The position numbers and the translations under genes are program-made. Under the pieces are notes generated by a model, which searched no databases, was not told the DNA's origin, and was given only the letters and a program-made list of their open reading frames with translations. Shown here one piece after another: positions 11,163 through 23,066 of a stretch of DNA of 64,000 bases; within the stretch, counting starts at the first letter, position 1; each line of letters starts with the position of its first letter. Source of the stretch: Myotis daubentonii (taxonomy: Eukaryota > Chordata > Mammalia > Chiroptera > Vespertilionidae); the NCBI RefSeq assembly GCF_963259705.1, contig NC_081844.1:50997410-51061409 (forward strand). Direction: 5' to 3'.

Positions 11163-12397
11163 GACAGAGGTCCTAAGCGGACAGTCTGGGGCTAGCCAAT
11201 GTGGTTGAGGCACATAAATGCTAACAAGTCACTGGCCAAGGAACATTGGATCTTTGCACCAGAGAAAGAATTAGAAGACAAAAGAGACCTTGGCTGGGTT
11301 TAAGAAAAAACTGAGATAAGAAACAGAAGAGCAAGAATTTCAAAATGAGACTTCCTAAATGGAATAGCTGAAATTAATTTTACAAAAGTAAATGATGTTT
11401 TCCACATGGTTTTTCCTTTGGGGACATAGAGTGAAAAGGAAGTGTAAGCTGATGGTACTCTTGGTAAATGGAAAGTGCTGGGCCTGGTTAATGTAAGTAG
11501 TTTATCATTTAAGCAGACATCGTTAAGGAAGGAAGTCAGTGAATAAGATCATCAAGTGGCAAAACAAGCTGTAATTAGATGAATATTATTAAAATCATCC
11601 CAAGAAATTGACATCTATATTCTGGCTATTAAAACAAGTTCATCACTGTGCAGGAGACAGGAAATGCTATTGAGTAATTATTGTTTAAGAATTGGCTTTT
11701 AGACATTTGGCAACAGGATATTTAAAAAAACAACAACACAGAAATGTTCTGGAAAAAGCTCCAAAGGTCACTTAGCTCTTTCCATGTATTTTTATAGCAG
11801 TGGCATTTTCTTCAAAATATTTGGAGGAAGATATGCTAATATATTCTAATATCTGAATCCATTTAAGAAAGGAGTTTCTCTAATTACTCCAGAAAACCGA
11901 ACCTTAAATTACAAAAATAACCCTTTGTTTTCTCTCGGAGATTCCAAGCAAACATTGCTAGTGCAATACGTGTATTTAATAAAAAAGCAATTCTACTCCT
12001 CTGCACCCAGCTGTTACAGAATGATGGGAAATGTGGACATTCGCATCCTGCCTTAATGCTCTCTATCAGCGCCAGTGAGGTGTGTCATTGTGTATGTGGT
12101 CATTCCGATAATGCTCTATTCATGAAGTGATGTTCTGGAAGGATTCACTCTTCCCCTCGGTTGCCACTGTTTTCAGTATTGTTATCTGATACATTTAAAA
12201 GCTCTAAACAAACCAGGAGGTCTGTCTGAAGTGAGACCCTTCAATTAGGTTATACTTCTGCCACATGCCAAGAGAGATCCCTTAGCTGCTTCCTCTGTTG
12301 AGAAGAAACATTTTCAAAAGTGTATGATGCCCAATCGAGCTCATCTTGACCTTACTCCTGATATGCAGTCAGTAAACCATGACACCTGTAGTCCATA
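11163..12397. other. Single-copy-looking non-coding stretch
   Basis: No repeat, open frame or RNA recognised. The stretch at about 11680-12170 has balanced composition and lacks simple repeats, so it is a candidate conserved non-coding block. Only a cross-species alignment could show this. Confidence 0.4.
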
Positions 12398-12790
12398 TCC
12401 TATATAATCCTATATAATAAAAGCCTAATATGCTAAGTGTCCGGTTGTCCAGTTGTCTGTTCAACCAATCAAAGCATAGGACGTGCATTGACCACCAGGG
12501 GGAAGACACTCTGACTGGTAGGTTAGTTTGCTGCTGGGGTCTGGCCTATCAGTACTGAGTGAGATGGGCCGGACATGCTCTGGAGCCCTCCTGCGGTCCC
12601 TCCCCAGCTGGCCAACCTCCCATGTCCCTCCCCAGCCCTGATCGTGCACCAGTGGGGTCCCTTGGCCTGGCCTGTACCCTCTTGCAATCCAGGACCCCTG
12701 AGGGGATGTCGGAGAGCCAGTTCGGGCCCAATCCCGCAGGCCAGGCCGAGGGACCCCACTGGTGCATGATTTCATGCACCAGGCCTCTAG
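12398..12790 (+). mobile_element. HeliBat-type Helitron with doubled 5' end
   Basis: The canonical start TCCTATATAATAAAAG is at 12408. The terminal decamer TCCTATATAA is repeated just upstream at 12398-12407, after A at 12397. It ends with a GTGCATGATTTCATGCAC hairpin and CTAG (12787-12790) before T. One CTCF-like CCACCAGGGGGAAG is at 12492-12505; its inverted partner is absent. A long interior inverted repeat (about 12646-12680 against 12737-12768) spans the GCACCAGTGGGGTCCC block. Confidence 0.93.
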
Positions 12791-13075
12791 TTCTATTATA
12801 ATAAGGTGAATATACAATTTAACCAACTGTATATGCAATGGAATATTCAAATTATTTCTATGCTGCAATTTCAGCATACTGTCTGTGGTATGAAATACAT
12901 GAGGCATCGTCTAGACCTTATTTTTTTATAGCAGTGAGGTATTTGCTGTAACAATGTCTATTTTTTAAATTATCCTCATAAGAACTGATAGTGCTATAAC
13001 CTATGTGTTTACATTTACCTAACACCTGTAAGTCCATCTCTCTGGGAAACACAGGTCACTAAGAAAATGACAGAC

Positions 13076-13432
13076 TATTGTTCTCATTTCAACTGTAGGA
13101 ATCCCACCAGGCCAGTGTTGCTCAGTGGTTGAGTATTGACCTATGAACCAGGAGGTCATAGTTCAATTCTGGTCAGTCAGGGCACATGCTTGGGTTGTGG
13201 GCTTGATCTCCAGTAGGAGGGTGCAGGAGGCAGCTGATCAATGATTCTCTCTAATCATTGATGTTTCTCTTTCTCTCTCCCTCCCCTTCCCTCTCAGAAA
13301 TCAATAAAAATATATTTAAAAAATAAAAATAAATAAACTGTAGGAATCCCTGAGAGTGGGGCCCAGAATTTAGACTTTTAGCAGTTCTACAGGTGATATG
13401 ATTTGCACCAAACTATGCGAACCACTGATATT
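13076..13432 (+). mobile_element. MER5A-like hAT relic split by a Ves SINE
   Basis: Left part TGTTCTCATTTCAACTGTAGGAATC resembles the start of MER5A. The right part includes GAGAGTGGGGCCCAGAATTT and ends GCGAACCACTG. A Ves SINE (13106-13335) interrupts it. The copy is old and diverged. Confidence 0.7.
13106..13335 (+). mobile_element. Ves SINE (ACCAGTGTTGCTCAGTGG subfamily)
   Basis: Ves head with box A GCTCAGTGGTTGAG and box B GTTCAATTC, plus an A-rich end. It has a perfect 15-bp target duplication AACTGTAGGAATCCC at 13091-13105 and 13336-13350. It sits inside a MER5A-like element. Confidence 0.95.
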
Positions 13433-13937
13433 TTTAAAATTAAAAATGGCATTATATCAGAGAGTGTCATATTTTAGTAGCCAATGTGAGCACGACCCAC
13501 AGGACCATTCCAAGAAATGAGCACACCAGGCAGGTATTAGGCACCTGTTTCAGCAATGCTTGCCCCAGCTCATGTCATTAACTGTCCTTGCATGATCATT
13601 AAGAGCATCACAGTGAAGACTTTGTGACCCACGGAGCCACTGGCTTGCCTTCCACTGGCTTTCTCTGCAAGATAAAAGCTTCTAGCTTTATCCACTAGGA
13701 AAAAAAAAATCTGTTCTTTTTCTCTAGGTTTTGCAATCTGTTTAACACAGCAGGTAGCTACTTGTAATACTTCCCGGGGCAAAATGGCTTCTCAGGCATC
13801 TGCCCCCTGTTGAGTGAAGAAGGGGAAGCCTTAGTCTCCAAAGAATCCATAGCAAACATTCCTGGTATTTGGAGATCTTTATGTCTCTGTTATTTCTGCG
13901 CTTTAAAATGGTTTGAGAGAGAACTGCTTGAACAAAC

Positions 13938-13945
<8 letters not shown>

Positions 13946-13972
<27 letters not shown>
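13946..13972. repeat. (GA)n microsatellite
   Basis: About thirteen uninterrupted AG units following a short poly-A. Confidence 0.9.
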
Positions 13973-14073
13973 AAATAAAAAAACCATTGTACATCTGTTA
14001 TATGTGTTCATACTCCAACAGAAACAGGCTTTATTCAAACAGCGTTCTACAAAATTGTGGCTCACTGTGTATG

Positions 14074-14405
14074 CAGTAGGTCCTCCGGTTGCGTCGGAGA
14101 TCCGCTCCTACAGCGCGACGTAAGGTGATTTTCGCCGCAAGTTGGAACCCACCCACATAAGCACCTACGTCACTCACGTGGAGCACATACATAGCGGTAA
14201 TGAAGTGAAACAGTAAAACAAATTTGAAAGAAAGATAACAATTCCTGACCTTTACTTGTGGTAAATAAATAATAAAAAACATAAAGCACATATGTACATA
14301 CGTCGAAATGACAGAACTTTTTTTTTTTTAAATAAATAAATGGGAGATTGCAACGTAACCATGAAATGATATGTGTCGAGTCCAACGTAACGGGATGACT
14401 GCCTG
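14074..14405. mobile_element. Tigger/mariner-like MITE with CpG-rich ends
   Basis: Imperfect inverted ends: CAGTAGGTCCTCCGGTTGCG at the left; at the right, inverted, CAGGCAGTCATCCCGTTACG. Right flank TA; TGTATGCA occurs at both junctions (14068-14075, 14404-14411), so the exact target duplication (TA or longer) is unclear. Many intact CpGs suggest it is younger than the Tigger-like copy at 10805. No transposase frame. Confidence 0.75.
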
Positions 14406-14409
14406 TATG

Positions 14410-17044
14410 CATCACCCAGAGAGTTAGCGACTAGATTTCTCAGCTCCACCCAAAGAGTTGGCCTGAGATGAGGTTCTGCATTTCATTAGCCCTTCTAAAA
14501 GATTCTGATCCTGGGAGTCCCTGAATGTGCTTGGAGAGACAGTGCAGTGAGTGGCCCTCTGCACTCTTCTCCCTGCTATGGGAACCACAATTTCCATCGC
14601 AATGACCATTTTCATACACGTGTTTATAATAATAGCTGAGAGGGTTTTCTAACTCTGAATTTTACAGACACAGAAATACTCAGTGGAAAATACCTGAACC
14701 CATGACTGGTAGTAAACCACATGTAGTTTACATTTAAGTATGCCTGGAATATAGGAGTAAAATATATAGTAGGTGAGCAAATTTTAAAAAGGCTTATATA
14801 GAAAGCCTTTTCTAAGGAGCAATGAATAATAACTAAAAGCTATGGACAGCTATGTATAGGATTATCTCTCAGAAATACACAGACTTTGAAACATGGAATC
14901 CTGCAAACACAGGTCAAGAGTTCAATTTTGTTTTAAAATAGCCAAATCCCTACTGTCTATTTCCCTGTTAGAAGAAAACAACAATGTATTTCACACCAGA
15001 AACATCTAAATGAACAATAATTGTTTTTGTTACTGCTAATATCAGAGGGACATAAGTTCAGGGAGCCTATGATTTTTATGAATGAAGGTTAAAGCCATAA
15101 GGGAGCTCCAGGGAGCTCCGCCTCCATCAGAGTCCTTTTACCAAAGTTTACTGACACACAGACCCTTAAAACTAATTGGATTGGAAACCAATCATATTTT
15201 ACTCCCCACAGAAGGACAGAAATTTTATTTTATAACACAAAGTAATAACTAGTTAATATTTAAATAGTGACTTGTGATTTATCAAAAGCTAGTTAGTTAA
15301 GACAGGGAAAGAAAATATCAGAGATATTATATGACAGGGAGTTTGAATAATAATATTTAATATTGTTTGGTGAGCAACAGAGACATAAAATTTTGCTGTG
15401 GCTAGAAACTCATCTACTAACAGTATTGATGCTATCTCAGCTGTCCCTCTTTCAGGTCTAGCTTGGGGGAAATGGGACATTAGAAAGTGAGGAATGTAAC
15501 TCCATGCCAATACAGTCTTCTACTGCCTCTCACTCTCCCATGGGGGTTCTGAAAATTCTTATTTCAGCAGAACTCCACTCCCACGAACAACGGAGGAATC
15601 CCATTCGTGTACTATGTACTCCTTCAGCAGCAGAATCATCTACAAATAGCTGTTCCTCTCTTCCAATTATAACAGATAGATAGATAGATGATAGATAGAT
15701 GGATAGATGATTGATAGATAGATAGATAGATGATAGATAGATAGATTGTAATCCTACCAGACTGCCTCAGTTTTGTTCCAGTTGTGTTCTGTAAAATATA
15801 ATTGTTAGAATCATTGCTCACACACCTAAAAAATTGCTGATTAGGATATATAGGCTCTTGTTGCATTCACACTTGCCATCGTCCCTAACAATCCAATATT
15901 TCGGGGGTAAAAAGCCTATTAACAGTAATCTCACAAGAAAACAATTCAGCTTACATAAATCATGCATGTGTTCTATTCGGTTTCAAACTTATATGTGGCC
16001 AACTTTTACAGACCAATAAATGGTAAAGAAAAGGTACTTCCAGGTATGTAAAAGAAAACATTTATTAAATATAAGCTGGATCTGAGAAGTAATGAGGGCA
16101 GAAACGAGGTTTACTTAAGTCAATTTAATTTAAACCAATGTGAACTAATTTTATCTTTGTGAGAGGATTCCAGGGTTCATCACCATGGCAACTGAGTTTC
16201 CATCTCACCTGGACCTTCTGAGAAAATACAAAAAGCCTCTCAGAAGTGCCCACCCATTCCCACTGATTGAGGGATTCCCTAAGGGGTGGGGCTGAGAAGC
16301 TGTAAGGCAGGGCCCAAGAGACACGTAATGATATACCTTCAGAGAATCAAAGTATTACTCATCAGAGTGCCAGCCCAAAGAATGAGCCAGCAGCACCACA
16401 GCAGCCAGTTTCTCACTCTCACCAAACTTCAGTAAATTTCCTAATGGACCTTAGACACTGACTGGAAAGCAGGCAAAGAGGGAATTCCAGGCATTCTCCA
16501 AGGTCCACTTGACTGCATCCCCACAAGTAGGGGATTTCCAATATGTTGTCTAAAGTATATAACCACTTTAAAATGGCGCCATGTATATATAGTTCACTTT
16601 GAGTATCCATCCATCGCTAAACAGATTCAACAAAAATTCTAGGCTAATCCACAGAAATACAGTTAATTTGGTTCTTTAACAGTATACTTTAATTTAAAGA
16701 CATTTCTAAAACAACTGGCCACCATTTGTAACATTTCCTCTGGAAGAAACATATTCTGAGTTTCATCCACATATCAATAAGAAAAGAAGCTAATGCACAA
16801 TTAACTGGTTAACTCAATTATATGCATATGACTAGATATCAGATGCTTTTCAGAGTAACAATTTGAAAAACAAAGGAGTTTGTTTCTAGGTAGAGAGAGG
16901 TTTCAGACTTCCCACTATATTCTCTCCCTATAAGAGGGATTTCTTTGTAAGTCAGAATGACTCCTAAGTCATGGGTTGCTTATGTTCAGAAAAGAGTTAC
17001 TTTTGTATGAGTGCAAAGAAAGGGGTTGCCAATTTATTATGTTT
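14410..17044. other. Non-coding stretch with one GATA microsatellite
   Basis: AT-rich DNA with no supported gene and no confidently named transposon. A GATA array lies at 15673-15748. Frames at 15289-15510, 15834-16019 and 16419-16610 show no domain features. Confidence 0.5.
15673..15748. repeat. (GATA)n microsatellite
   Basis: Interrupted array of GATA units with GATG and TTGATA variants. Confidence 0.95.
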
Positions 17045-17052
17045 AGTTAGCA

Positions 17053-17274
17053 CAGTGGTTCTCAACCTTGGCTGGACGTTAGAATCACCTGGGAATCTTT
17101 TTTAAATCCTGATTTCTGGGCCTCACCCTCCGAAAATTCTGTTTCTTTGTTATGGGGTGGGGCTACAACATTAGTAACAAAGAAACAGAATTTCCGGAGG
17201 ATGAGGCCCAGAAATCAGGATTTTAAAAAGGTTCCCAGGTGATTCTAACGTGCAGCCAAGGTTGAGAACCACTG
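17053..17274. mobile_element. Palindromic hAT-Charlie-like element
   Basis: Begins CAGTGGTTCTCAACCTTGGC and ends with its inverted copy. It is flanked by a perfect 8-bp duplication AGTTAGCA (17045-17052, 17275-17282). The two 100-base arms (17053-17152, 17175-17274) differ at only 5 positions and enclose a 22-base loop. The ends resemble MER5-type Charlie termini, but the extended fold-back and intact duplication are more than a usual old copy shows. No transposase. Confidence 0.93.
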
Positions 17275-17589
17275 AGTTAGCACAAACTCGAATTTACTAG
17301 CTATTTGAATCACTCTTTGGCTTTCACTGTTGCTACTAAGTTCTACCTCAAAAAAGGAAATAGGCAAACTGTCTCCAAACCATATTGTAAGTAATATAAC
17401 TATTTAGTAGAACCTGGCTTCTTTCTGGAACAACACTTTTAAAAAAAAATTGAATAGGTTTAGTTAGCTGGACTGCCAAGGAACCTGTAGGCTAGTACTA
17501 CTAAGTCTAGTTTTGTCACCAAGTAATGATCTTGCACCCCTATGCAACTATTTTTGTAATTGGTGAAAAATAATGACCCGTTTCAGTTG

Positions 17590-19410
17590 ACAGTTATGGT
17601 GGAGTAACTCACAGTGGACCAACATTATCAAGAAGAATTAGAAAAGACAACTACAAGGGAAATTTTTTCTTAAAAATTATTGGAGAGCTTCTAAAGAAAC
17701 CAAGACTAGCAGCTTCAAGATTCCAGATGGGGAAAGCATGGAAGGTGTAAGCTGAGTTTTTGAGGGTGCATCTTCCCCTGGGATGAAGAATGGGGGAATT
17801 TGCCAATCTAGACACAGCAAGAGGCTGAGAGCATGGGCTCTGCCTGCACAGAGGACCACTAACATGGGATAGAGAATCCAGCAGAAATTTCGGCAGGCTT
17901 GTGGGGCTAAAGAAAAAAATATTAGATACAGGAGGCACCAAGACCCCAGTGAGAAATAAATGATGAAACACCAAGCTGACCCACGGGCCTGGTTTCACCC
18001 ACATGACATTTGCTGATGCCTGAAGTTGCACATGAGATTGGAGGTGAAGACTGAGGAGAAAGCTTCTGAAAAGAGGAACAGGATTCTCTGAAGTCTTGCC
18101 AGGATTGCGTTTAGTGCTTGTGACTACACCAGTGGGAGGCTCTGCATATCTATGCCTTGGCAAGCGTGGGAGCCCCTGCAGTAGAGCCTACTAGATCAGC
18201 TCAGTCACTGATTGGATTACAATAACTGGCCACTGCTCCATTTATCTGCCTGGCAGAAGAAATGTTGACAACTCTTTGGGCTTGGATAAATCATCTGGAG
18301 TCCCTACAATTTTCATACTGTGCATAATTACAGAAATCAAGAGTAAAGAGGGACACTGGAAAGAAATTCACAATAATCCAATTGTTGGCATTAACAGACA
18401 AAAATTTTAAAATAATTTTGATTAGCATGTTCAAAGTAAAAGAGGGGAAAATAGGTAAATTGGCATCCATTAAAAAGAATGAAATGCACATTTGAAAACA
18501 AAAAAAAAAAGACAATAATTAGAGTAATAACCCACAGATGAGCCAGAGAGCATACTAAGCATAATGTAAACGGTTATTAGTTAACTGGAAGAAAAAGTCA
18601 AAGGGCCCTCCCCGGTTTGGCTCAGTGGTAAGGCATTGGCCCATGGACTGAAGGGTCATGGGTTCAATTCCAGTCCAGGCCACATACCTCAATTGCAGGC
18701 TTAATCCAGGCCCCTAGTAGGGGCACATACAGGAGGCAACCAATCGATGTGTTTCTCTCACATCAATATTTCTCTCTCTGTATCTCCCCCTCCCTTCCAC
18801 TCGCCTTAAAAATCAATGGAAAAAATATTCTCGGGTGAGGATTAACAACAACAACAAAAAAAAAAAATCAAAGGAAAATATTCAAACAAGCATAGTAAGA
18901 GTGAAAAATTAGTGAAATAAGTATAAGAGGAATGTTGGGCACAATGAAATCATGTGCTAAGTATATAATTGAGGGCTCAGAAAAAGAAAGAAGACAGAAT
19001 GGAGTAGAGCTATATATCAAGAATTCCGGTGAATCCCATGTGATGAAATATATCCATTCACAAATTCAAGAAGCTCTGCAAGTTCCAAGGAGGATAATTA
19101 AAAAGAAAACCATACCTAGGAACATCATAGTAAAACTGAAAAAAAAAGAAAGACATATGAAAACCTAAAATCAGTGAGAGACAAAGACACATTATTTTCA
19201 AAGCAACAATAAGACTGACAGGTTAGATAGGAGCCAGAGTCAAAAGAATAGCAAGTTTAAAAAAATAAATGCCAAAAAATTCTATACCCTGCTTAAATAT
19301 TCTTGAAAAATGAAGGTTGTACAAAAATATTTCAAACATAAAAAATGAGAGAATTTGTTACCAACAAACGTGCAGTAAAAAAGATATATAAGACCCCACT
19401 TAACACTTTT
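17590..19410 (+). mobile_element. Old HAL1/L1-like LINE, interrupted by Ves
   Basis: The block at about 19050-19390 (AAGAAGCTCTGCAAGTTCCAAGGAGGATAAT..., then ATTCTATACCCTGCTTAAATA and GAGAGAATTTGTTACCAACA) matches the ORF1-bearing region of ancient L1/HAL1 elements as I remember it. Upstream sequence back to about 17590 plausibly belongs to it. No intact frame remains. A Ves SINE interrupts at about 18605. Limits are approximate. Confidence 0.5.
18605..18866 (+). mobile_element. Ves SINE, long-tail subfamily
   Basis: Head CCCTCCCCGGTTTGGCTCAG with a box B-like GGGTTCAATTCCAGTCCAGG. The distinctive tail CTCGGGTGAGGATTAACAAC is followed by (CAA)n and poly-A. A possible duplication TCAAAGG flanks both sides. 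The copy at 47358 has the same tail type. Confidence 0.9.
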
Positions 19411-19418
19411 ATAATTTA

Positions 19419-20577
19419 CTAGAGGCCCGGTGCACAAAAATTTGTGCACTCGGGGGGAAGGGGGGGTGCCTCAGCCCGGCCTGTGCCCTCTAGCAGTCTG
19501 GGACCCCTCGGGAGATAACGACCTGCTGGCTTAGGCCTGCTCCCGGGTGGCAGAGGGCAGGCCCAATCCCTAGGTGCAGCCCCTGGTCGGGCTCAGAGCA
19601 GGGCCGATTGGGGGGTTGGGGCACCACCCCCTGTCACACTCAAGGCAGGGTCGATGGGGAGGTTGCGGCGCAACCCCCTGTCACGCACAGAGCAGAGCCA
19701 ATCTGGGGGTTGGGGCACTGCCCCCTGTCACACACAGAGCAGGGCCCATCAGGGGGGTTGGGGCTCCATACCCTGTCACTCACAGAGCAGGGCCCATCAG
19801 GGGGGTTGGGGAGCTCCCCCCTGTCATGCACAGAGCAGGGCCCATCAGGGGGTTGGGGAGCTCCCTCCTGTCATGCACAGAGCAAGGCCTATCAGGGGGT
19901 TGAGGAGCTCCCCCCTGTCACTCACAGAGTAGGTCCGATAGGGGAGTTGGGGCACCGTCCCCTGTCACACACAGAGCAGGGCGGATCAGGGGGTTGGGAC
20001 GCTGCCCTCTATCACCCACAGAGCAGGGCCAATCAGGGGATTGGGGCACCGCCACTGTCACACTCAGGGCAGGGCCGATGGGGAGGTTATGGCTCTACCC
20101 CGTCACCCACAGAGCAGGGCCCGTGGGGGGGTGGGGGTTGGGGCGCCACCCTCTATCACCCACAGAGCAGGGCCGATCAGGGGGTTGGGGCACCACCCTC
20201 TATCACCCACAGAGCAGGGCCGATCAGGGGGTTGGGGCGCCACCCTCTATCACCCACAGAACAGGGCCCATCAGGGGGTTGGGGCGCCACCCTCTATCAC
20301 CCACAGAGCAGGGCCGATCAGGGGGTTGGGGCGCCACCACTCTCACATTCAGGGCAGGGCCGATGGGGAGGTTATGGCTCTACCCCGTCACACACAGAGC
20401 AGGGCCCGGGGGGGGGGGGGGGGGGGGGTTGCGGTGCCGCACCCTGTCACACACAGAGTTGCAGGGCGATCAGGGGGTTTGGGCGCTGCCCCCTGTCATG
20501 CTGATCCCGGTGCCAGGAGGCCTCTTGGCTCCGCTGATCCCGGTGCTGGGAGGCATATTACCCTTTTATTATAAAGG
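19419..20577 (-). mobile_element. HeliBat-type Helitron with large minisatellite
   Basis: 3' terminus CTAG at 19419-19422 after A, with hairpin GTGCACAAAAATTTGTGCAC. 5' terminus CTTTTATTATAAAGG at 20577. Between them is an array of about 20 units of 42-50 bp. A second Helitron follows directly. The 298-codon frame at 19608-20504 is only translation of the array. Confidence 0.92.
19600..20500. repeat. 42-50-bp minisatellite array in Helitron
   Basis: Units read roughly CACAGAGCAGGGCCGATCAG then GGGGTTGGGGCGCCACCC. Several adjacent copies at 20150-20340 are nearly identical, suggesting recent expansion. A G run at about 20409-20427 is a likely sequencing or assembly weak point. Confidence 0.9.
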
Positions 20578-21167
20578 GTAGAGGCCTGGTGCATGGGTGG
20601 GTGCCAGCTTGTTTGCCCTGAAGGGTGTCCTGGATCAGGGTGGGGGTCCCCACTGGGGTGCCTGGCCAGCCTGGGTGAGGGGATGATGGCTGTTTGCAGC
20701 TGGTCACACACCCTTCAGGTTGGGGGTCCCCACTGGGGTGCCTGGCCAGCCTGGGTGAGGGGCTGAGGGCTGTTTTCAGGCTGGGGGTGACTGAACTCCC
20801 AAATGCTCCTTTTTTCCTTTTTTTTTTTTTTATTCTGGGCTTTAGCTTGAGGCTTGGCTCCAGCTCTTAGGCCTCTACTCCTGAAAGCAGGTTTCTGGCC
20901 TTTGCATACAACGTTGCGAATCTGCTGGCTGAAGTCCCGCGGTATTTGTTACAGTGTTTGAAACTGCAGGCTCAGAGGCCTGCAGCTGCAGGCGGGGAAC
21001 GTTGGTTTCCTCCATCACTGAGGCAAGCAAGCCTCATGTTAGTTTCAAGCTGACTGGCTGCCAGCCGCCATCTTGGCTGACAGTTAATTTGCATATCTCG
21101 CTGATTAGCCAATGAAAAGGGTAGCGGTCGTACACCAATTACCATGTTTCTCTTTTATTAGTGTAGA
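20578..21167 (-). mobile_element. HeliBat-type Helitron abutting the previous one
   Basis: Starts with GTAG (CTAG mutated) at 20578-20581 followed by AGGCCTGGTGCA, and ends GTGTAGA at 21167 before T. A duplicated block GGTTGGGGGTCCCCACTGGG occurs near 20640 and 20720. The 5' region carries GCCGCCATCTTG (21064-21075) and ATTTGCAT (21087-21094), matching the 2550-3675 copy. Confidence 0.9.
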
Positions 21168-22725
21168 TAATAAATGAATTGCCACTAATAAAAATATCAG
21201 ATGTTTAAAACAGAAATCACAAACTAGACTAAATTCTATATAAATTTACTTCTTTATCTGAAACACTTAGAAGTTAAAAGTTAACTAACAGATCATATCC
21301 ATTAGATAGTTCTTCCTATATTTTTGAAATCACTTTTGCACATTAGCTCATTTACTATGCACCATTCCCTGTGAGAAAGGCTGGGCAGGTACCATCTTTA
21401 TTTAATGTAAAATGAAACCACTACTCAAGAGGTTCAGAGATTTGTTCTTCATTAGATGACAAAGTCAAAACTAGAACATACAATTCCTACCCAGTACTCA
21501 TCATTCTGACACTGGGAATAGAAAGTGAAGCAGTAATATCACAAAGGTCCATTATGTTGCGAAATGTGCCCAATATATAACAAAAGGATAATTTTACCTT
21601 ATAATGATTTTGTCTCAAATTGTCTTCAATTTTATTTTTTAAAACTCCATTAACAATATTATCTGAACCCTATGAATAAGATATCATCACACTCCTGAAT
21701 ATTTTCAGTGATCCCATTAATGTTGGCTTTCACTCCTAACATAATTCCACAAAGCCAAGACACCAATACCTTTCAGCCAAAAAGGTTTTACAGACCAATT
21801 TCCATATCAAAGGCCTACACAAAAGTAAAATTGACAATGTTTTGTGATCCATATTCATCCTTAAACTAGAATTTGAATTACACCATGGAAAAGTCCATAA
21901 AATAACCCTCTGATGGAGTTCAAGATATAATTTTGCCTCAAGGAAGGTGAAGAGAATATCACTGTACCAGAGATCCTACAGTATCTGTTCAAATCAAGCA
22001 ATTGGGACAATGAAAGCAAGAGGTCACCAAATGGAATAAATGCATTCTTCATACACAATCTTCTCTTGGAAATCTTCCAGTGTTCTGACACAATACTCTT
22101 TTCCATGACTTTGAAACATCACTATTGCCTACTCTGGACAATATACTATAGTTTTGTTTTTGTCTTACAAAGCAACTCTGTCCTCTTCCTCTCATCTTTT
22201 TCAATTAAGAGTCCTGTTTAATGAAATATTTGTGAAATACATTAAAGATCATTATGAGAATATGCTCTGGTATAAGGACATCATTTTACTTTATGTTTTT
22301 AAAAATAACATTGTACTCTTATCAACTGTATCTAATCAGTTGGATTTGTAAGATGCTTATACTTTCTGAGGACAGTCCTTACACTTTCCAGTGTATGTAT
22401 AGTGAAGTACCAGAGCTTTTTTTTTTTTTTTTACCTTCTTGGACAAATATTTTTGAAATTAAAGATTTCAGACATAAAATGTAAGCTGCTTTCCTTAATG
22501 TACACATACGGGGTAAAGCATGCTATTGCTAAAGAAAATATCATTTGCCAAAACCATGAGCCAAATACCCCATACTTCCTGCTTTCTTGGCTGATTGTCT
22601 AATTGAAATTATATATATTTTACATTAATGTATATTTTTATGTTGGATACCCCCATCACATAAGCACATCGGCAGACTGTATGTTCACTGGGCTAGTTTC
22701 AGAATGAAATTTTGTTATTATAATA
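21168..22725. other. Non-coding stretch with a possible MIR relic
   Basis: About 21330-21500 resembles a diverged MIR (CATTAGCTCATTTACTATGC ... AAGTCAAAACTAGAACATAC). The rest is AT-rich and unassigned. A poly-T run lies at 22418-22432. Confidence 0.5.
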
Positions 22726-23066
22726 CTAGAGGCCCAGTGCACAAAATTTGTGCATGGGTAAGGTCCCTAGCGGCTGCCAGCTACCAGCCAGGGCCACCCT
22801 TCACACTCGCCTTGGCCTGGAGCCGCCCGCTCACCTACTCACCTACTCCACCATCCTGTGCAGTTCCGCTCTCGTCAGGGTCCTGAGTCAGGGCCTATCA
22901 GGACCGGTAGTGCCTCCACTGCCCAACCACCCCCCCCCGCCCCCCACCCCCTCCCACCCCCTGGCTGTCAGTGCCACCCCCTCATGGTCAGCGCACATCT
23001 AACTCCCAGTGGCTCTAACTCCCACCCATAAGGACAATTTGCATATTAGCCTTTTAGTATATAGGA
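22726..23066 (-). mobile_element. HeliBat-type Helitron (341 bp)
   Basis: CTAG at 22726-22729 after A, hairpin GTGCACAAAATTTGTGCA, and 5' end CTTTTAGTATATAGGA at 23066 before T. A C-rich run lies at 22929-22965. The A/T target site is intact. No coding capacity. Confidence 0.95.

Noticed and set aside
17651..18163. 170-codon minus-strand frame as a gene
   Set aside because: It runs against the orientation of an old HAL1/L1-like element, has no domain features, and nothing around it suggests a transcript.
20407..20428. Long G run as a G-quadruplex regulatory element
   Set aside because: It sits in a minisatellite array and is a common sequencing or assembly error point; no independent support for function.
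19608..20504. Longest open frame in the window (298 codons, plus strand) as a protein gene
   Set aside because: It is translation of a 42-50-bp minisatellite inside a Helitron; all three plus frames stay open over the same array, and the product is low-complexity.
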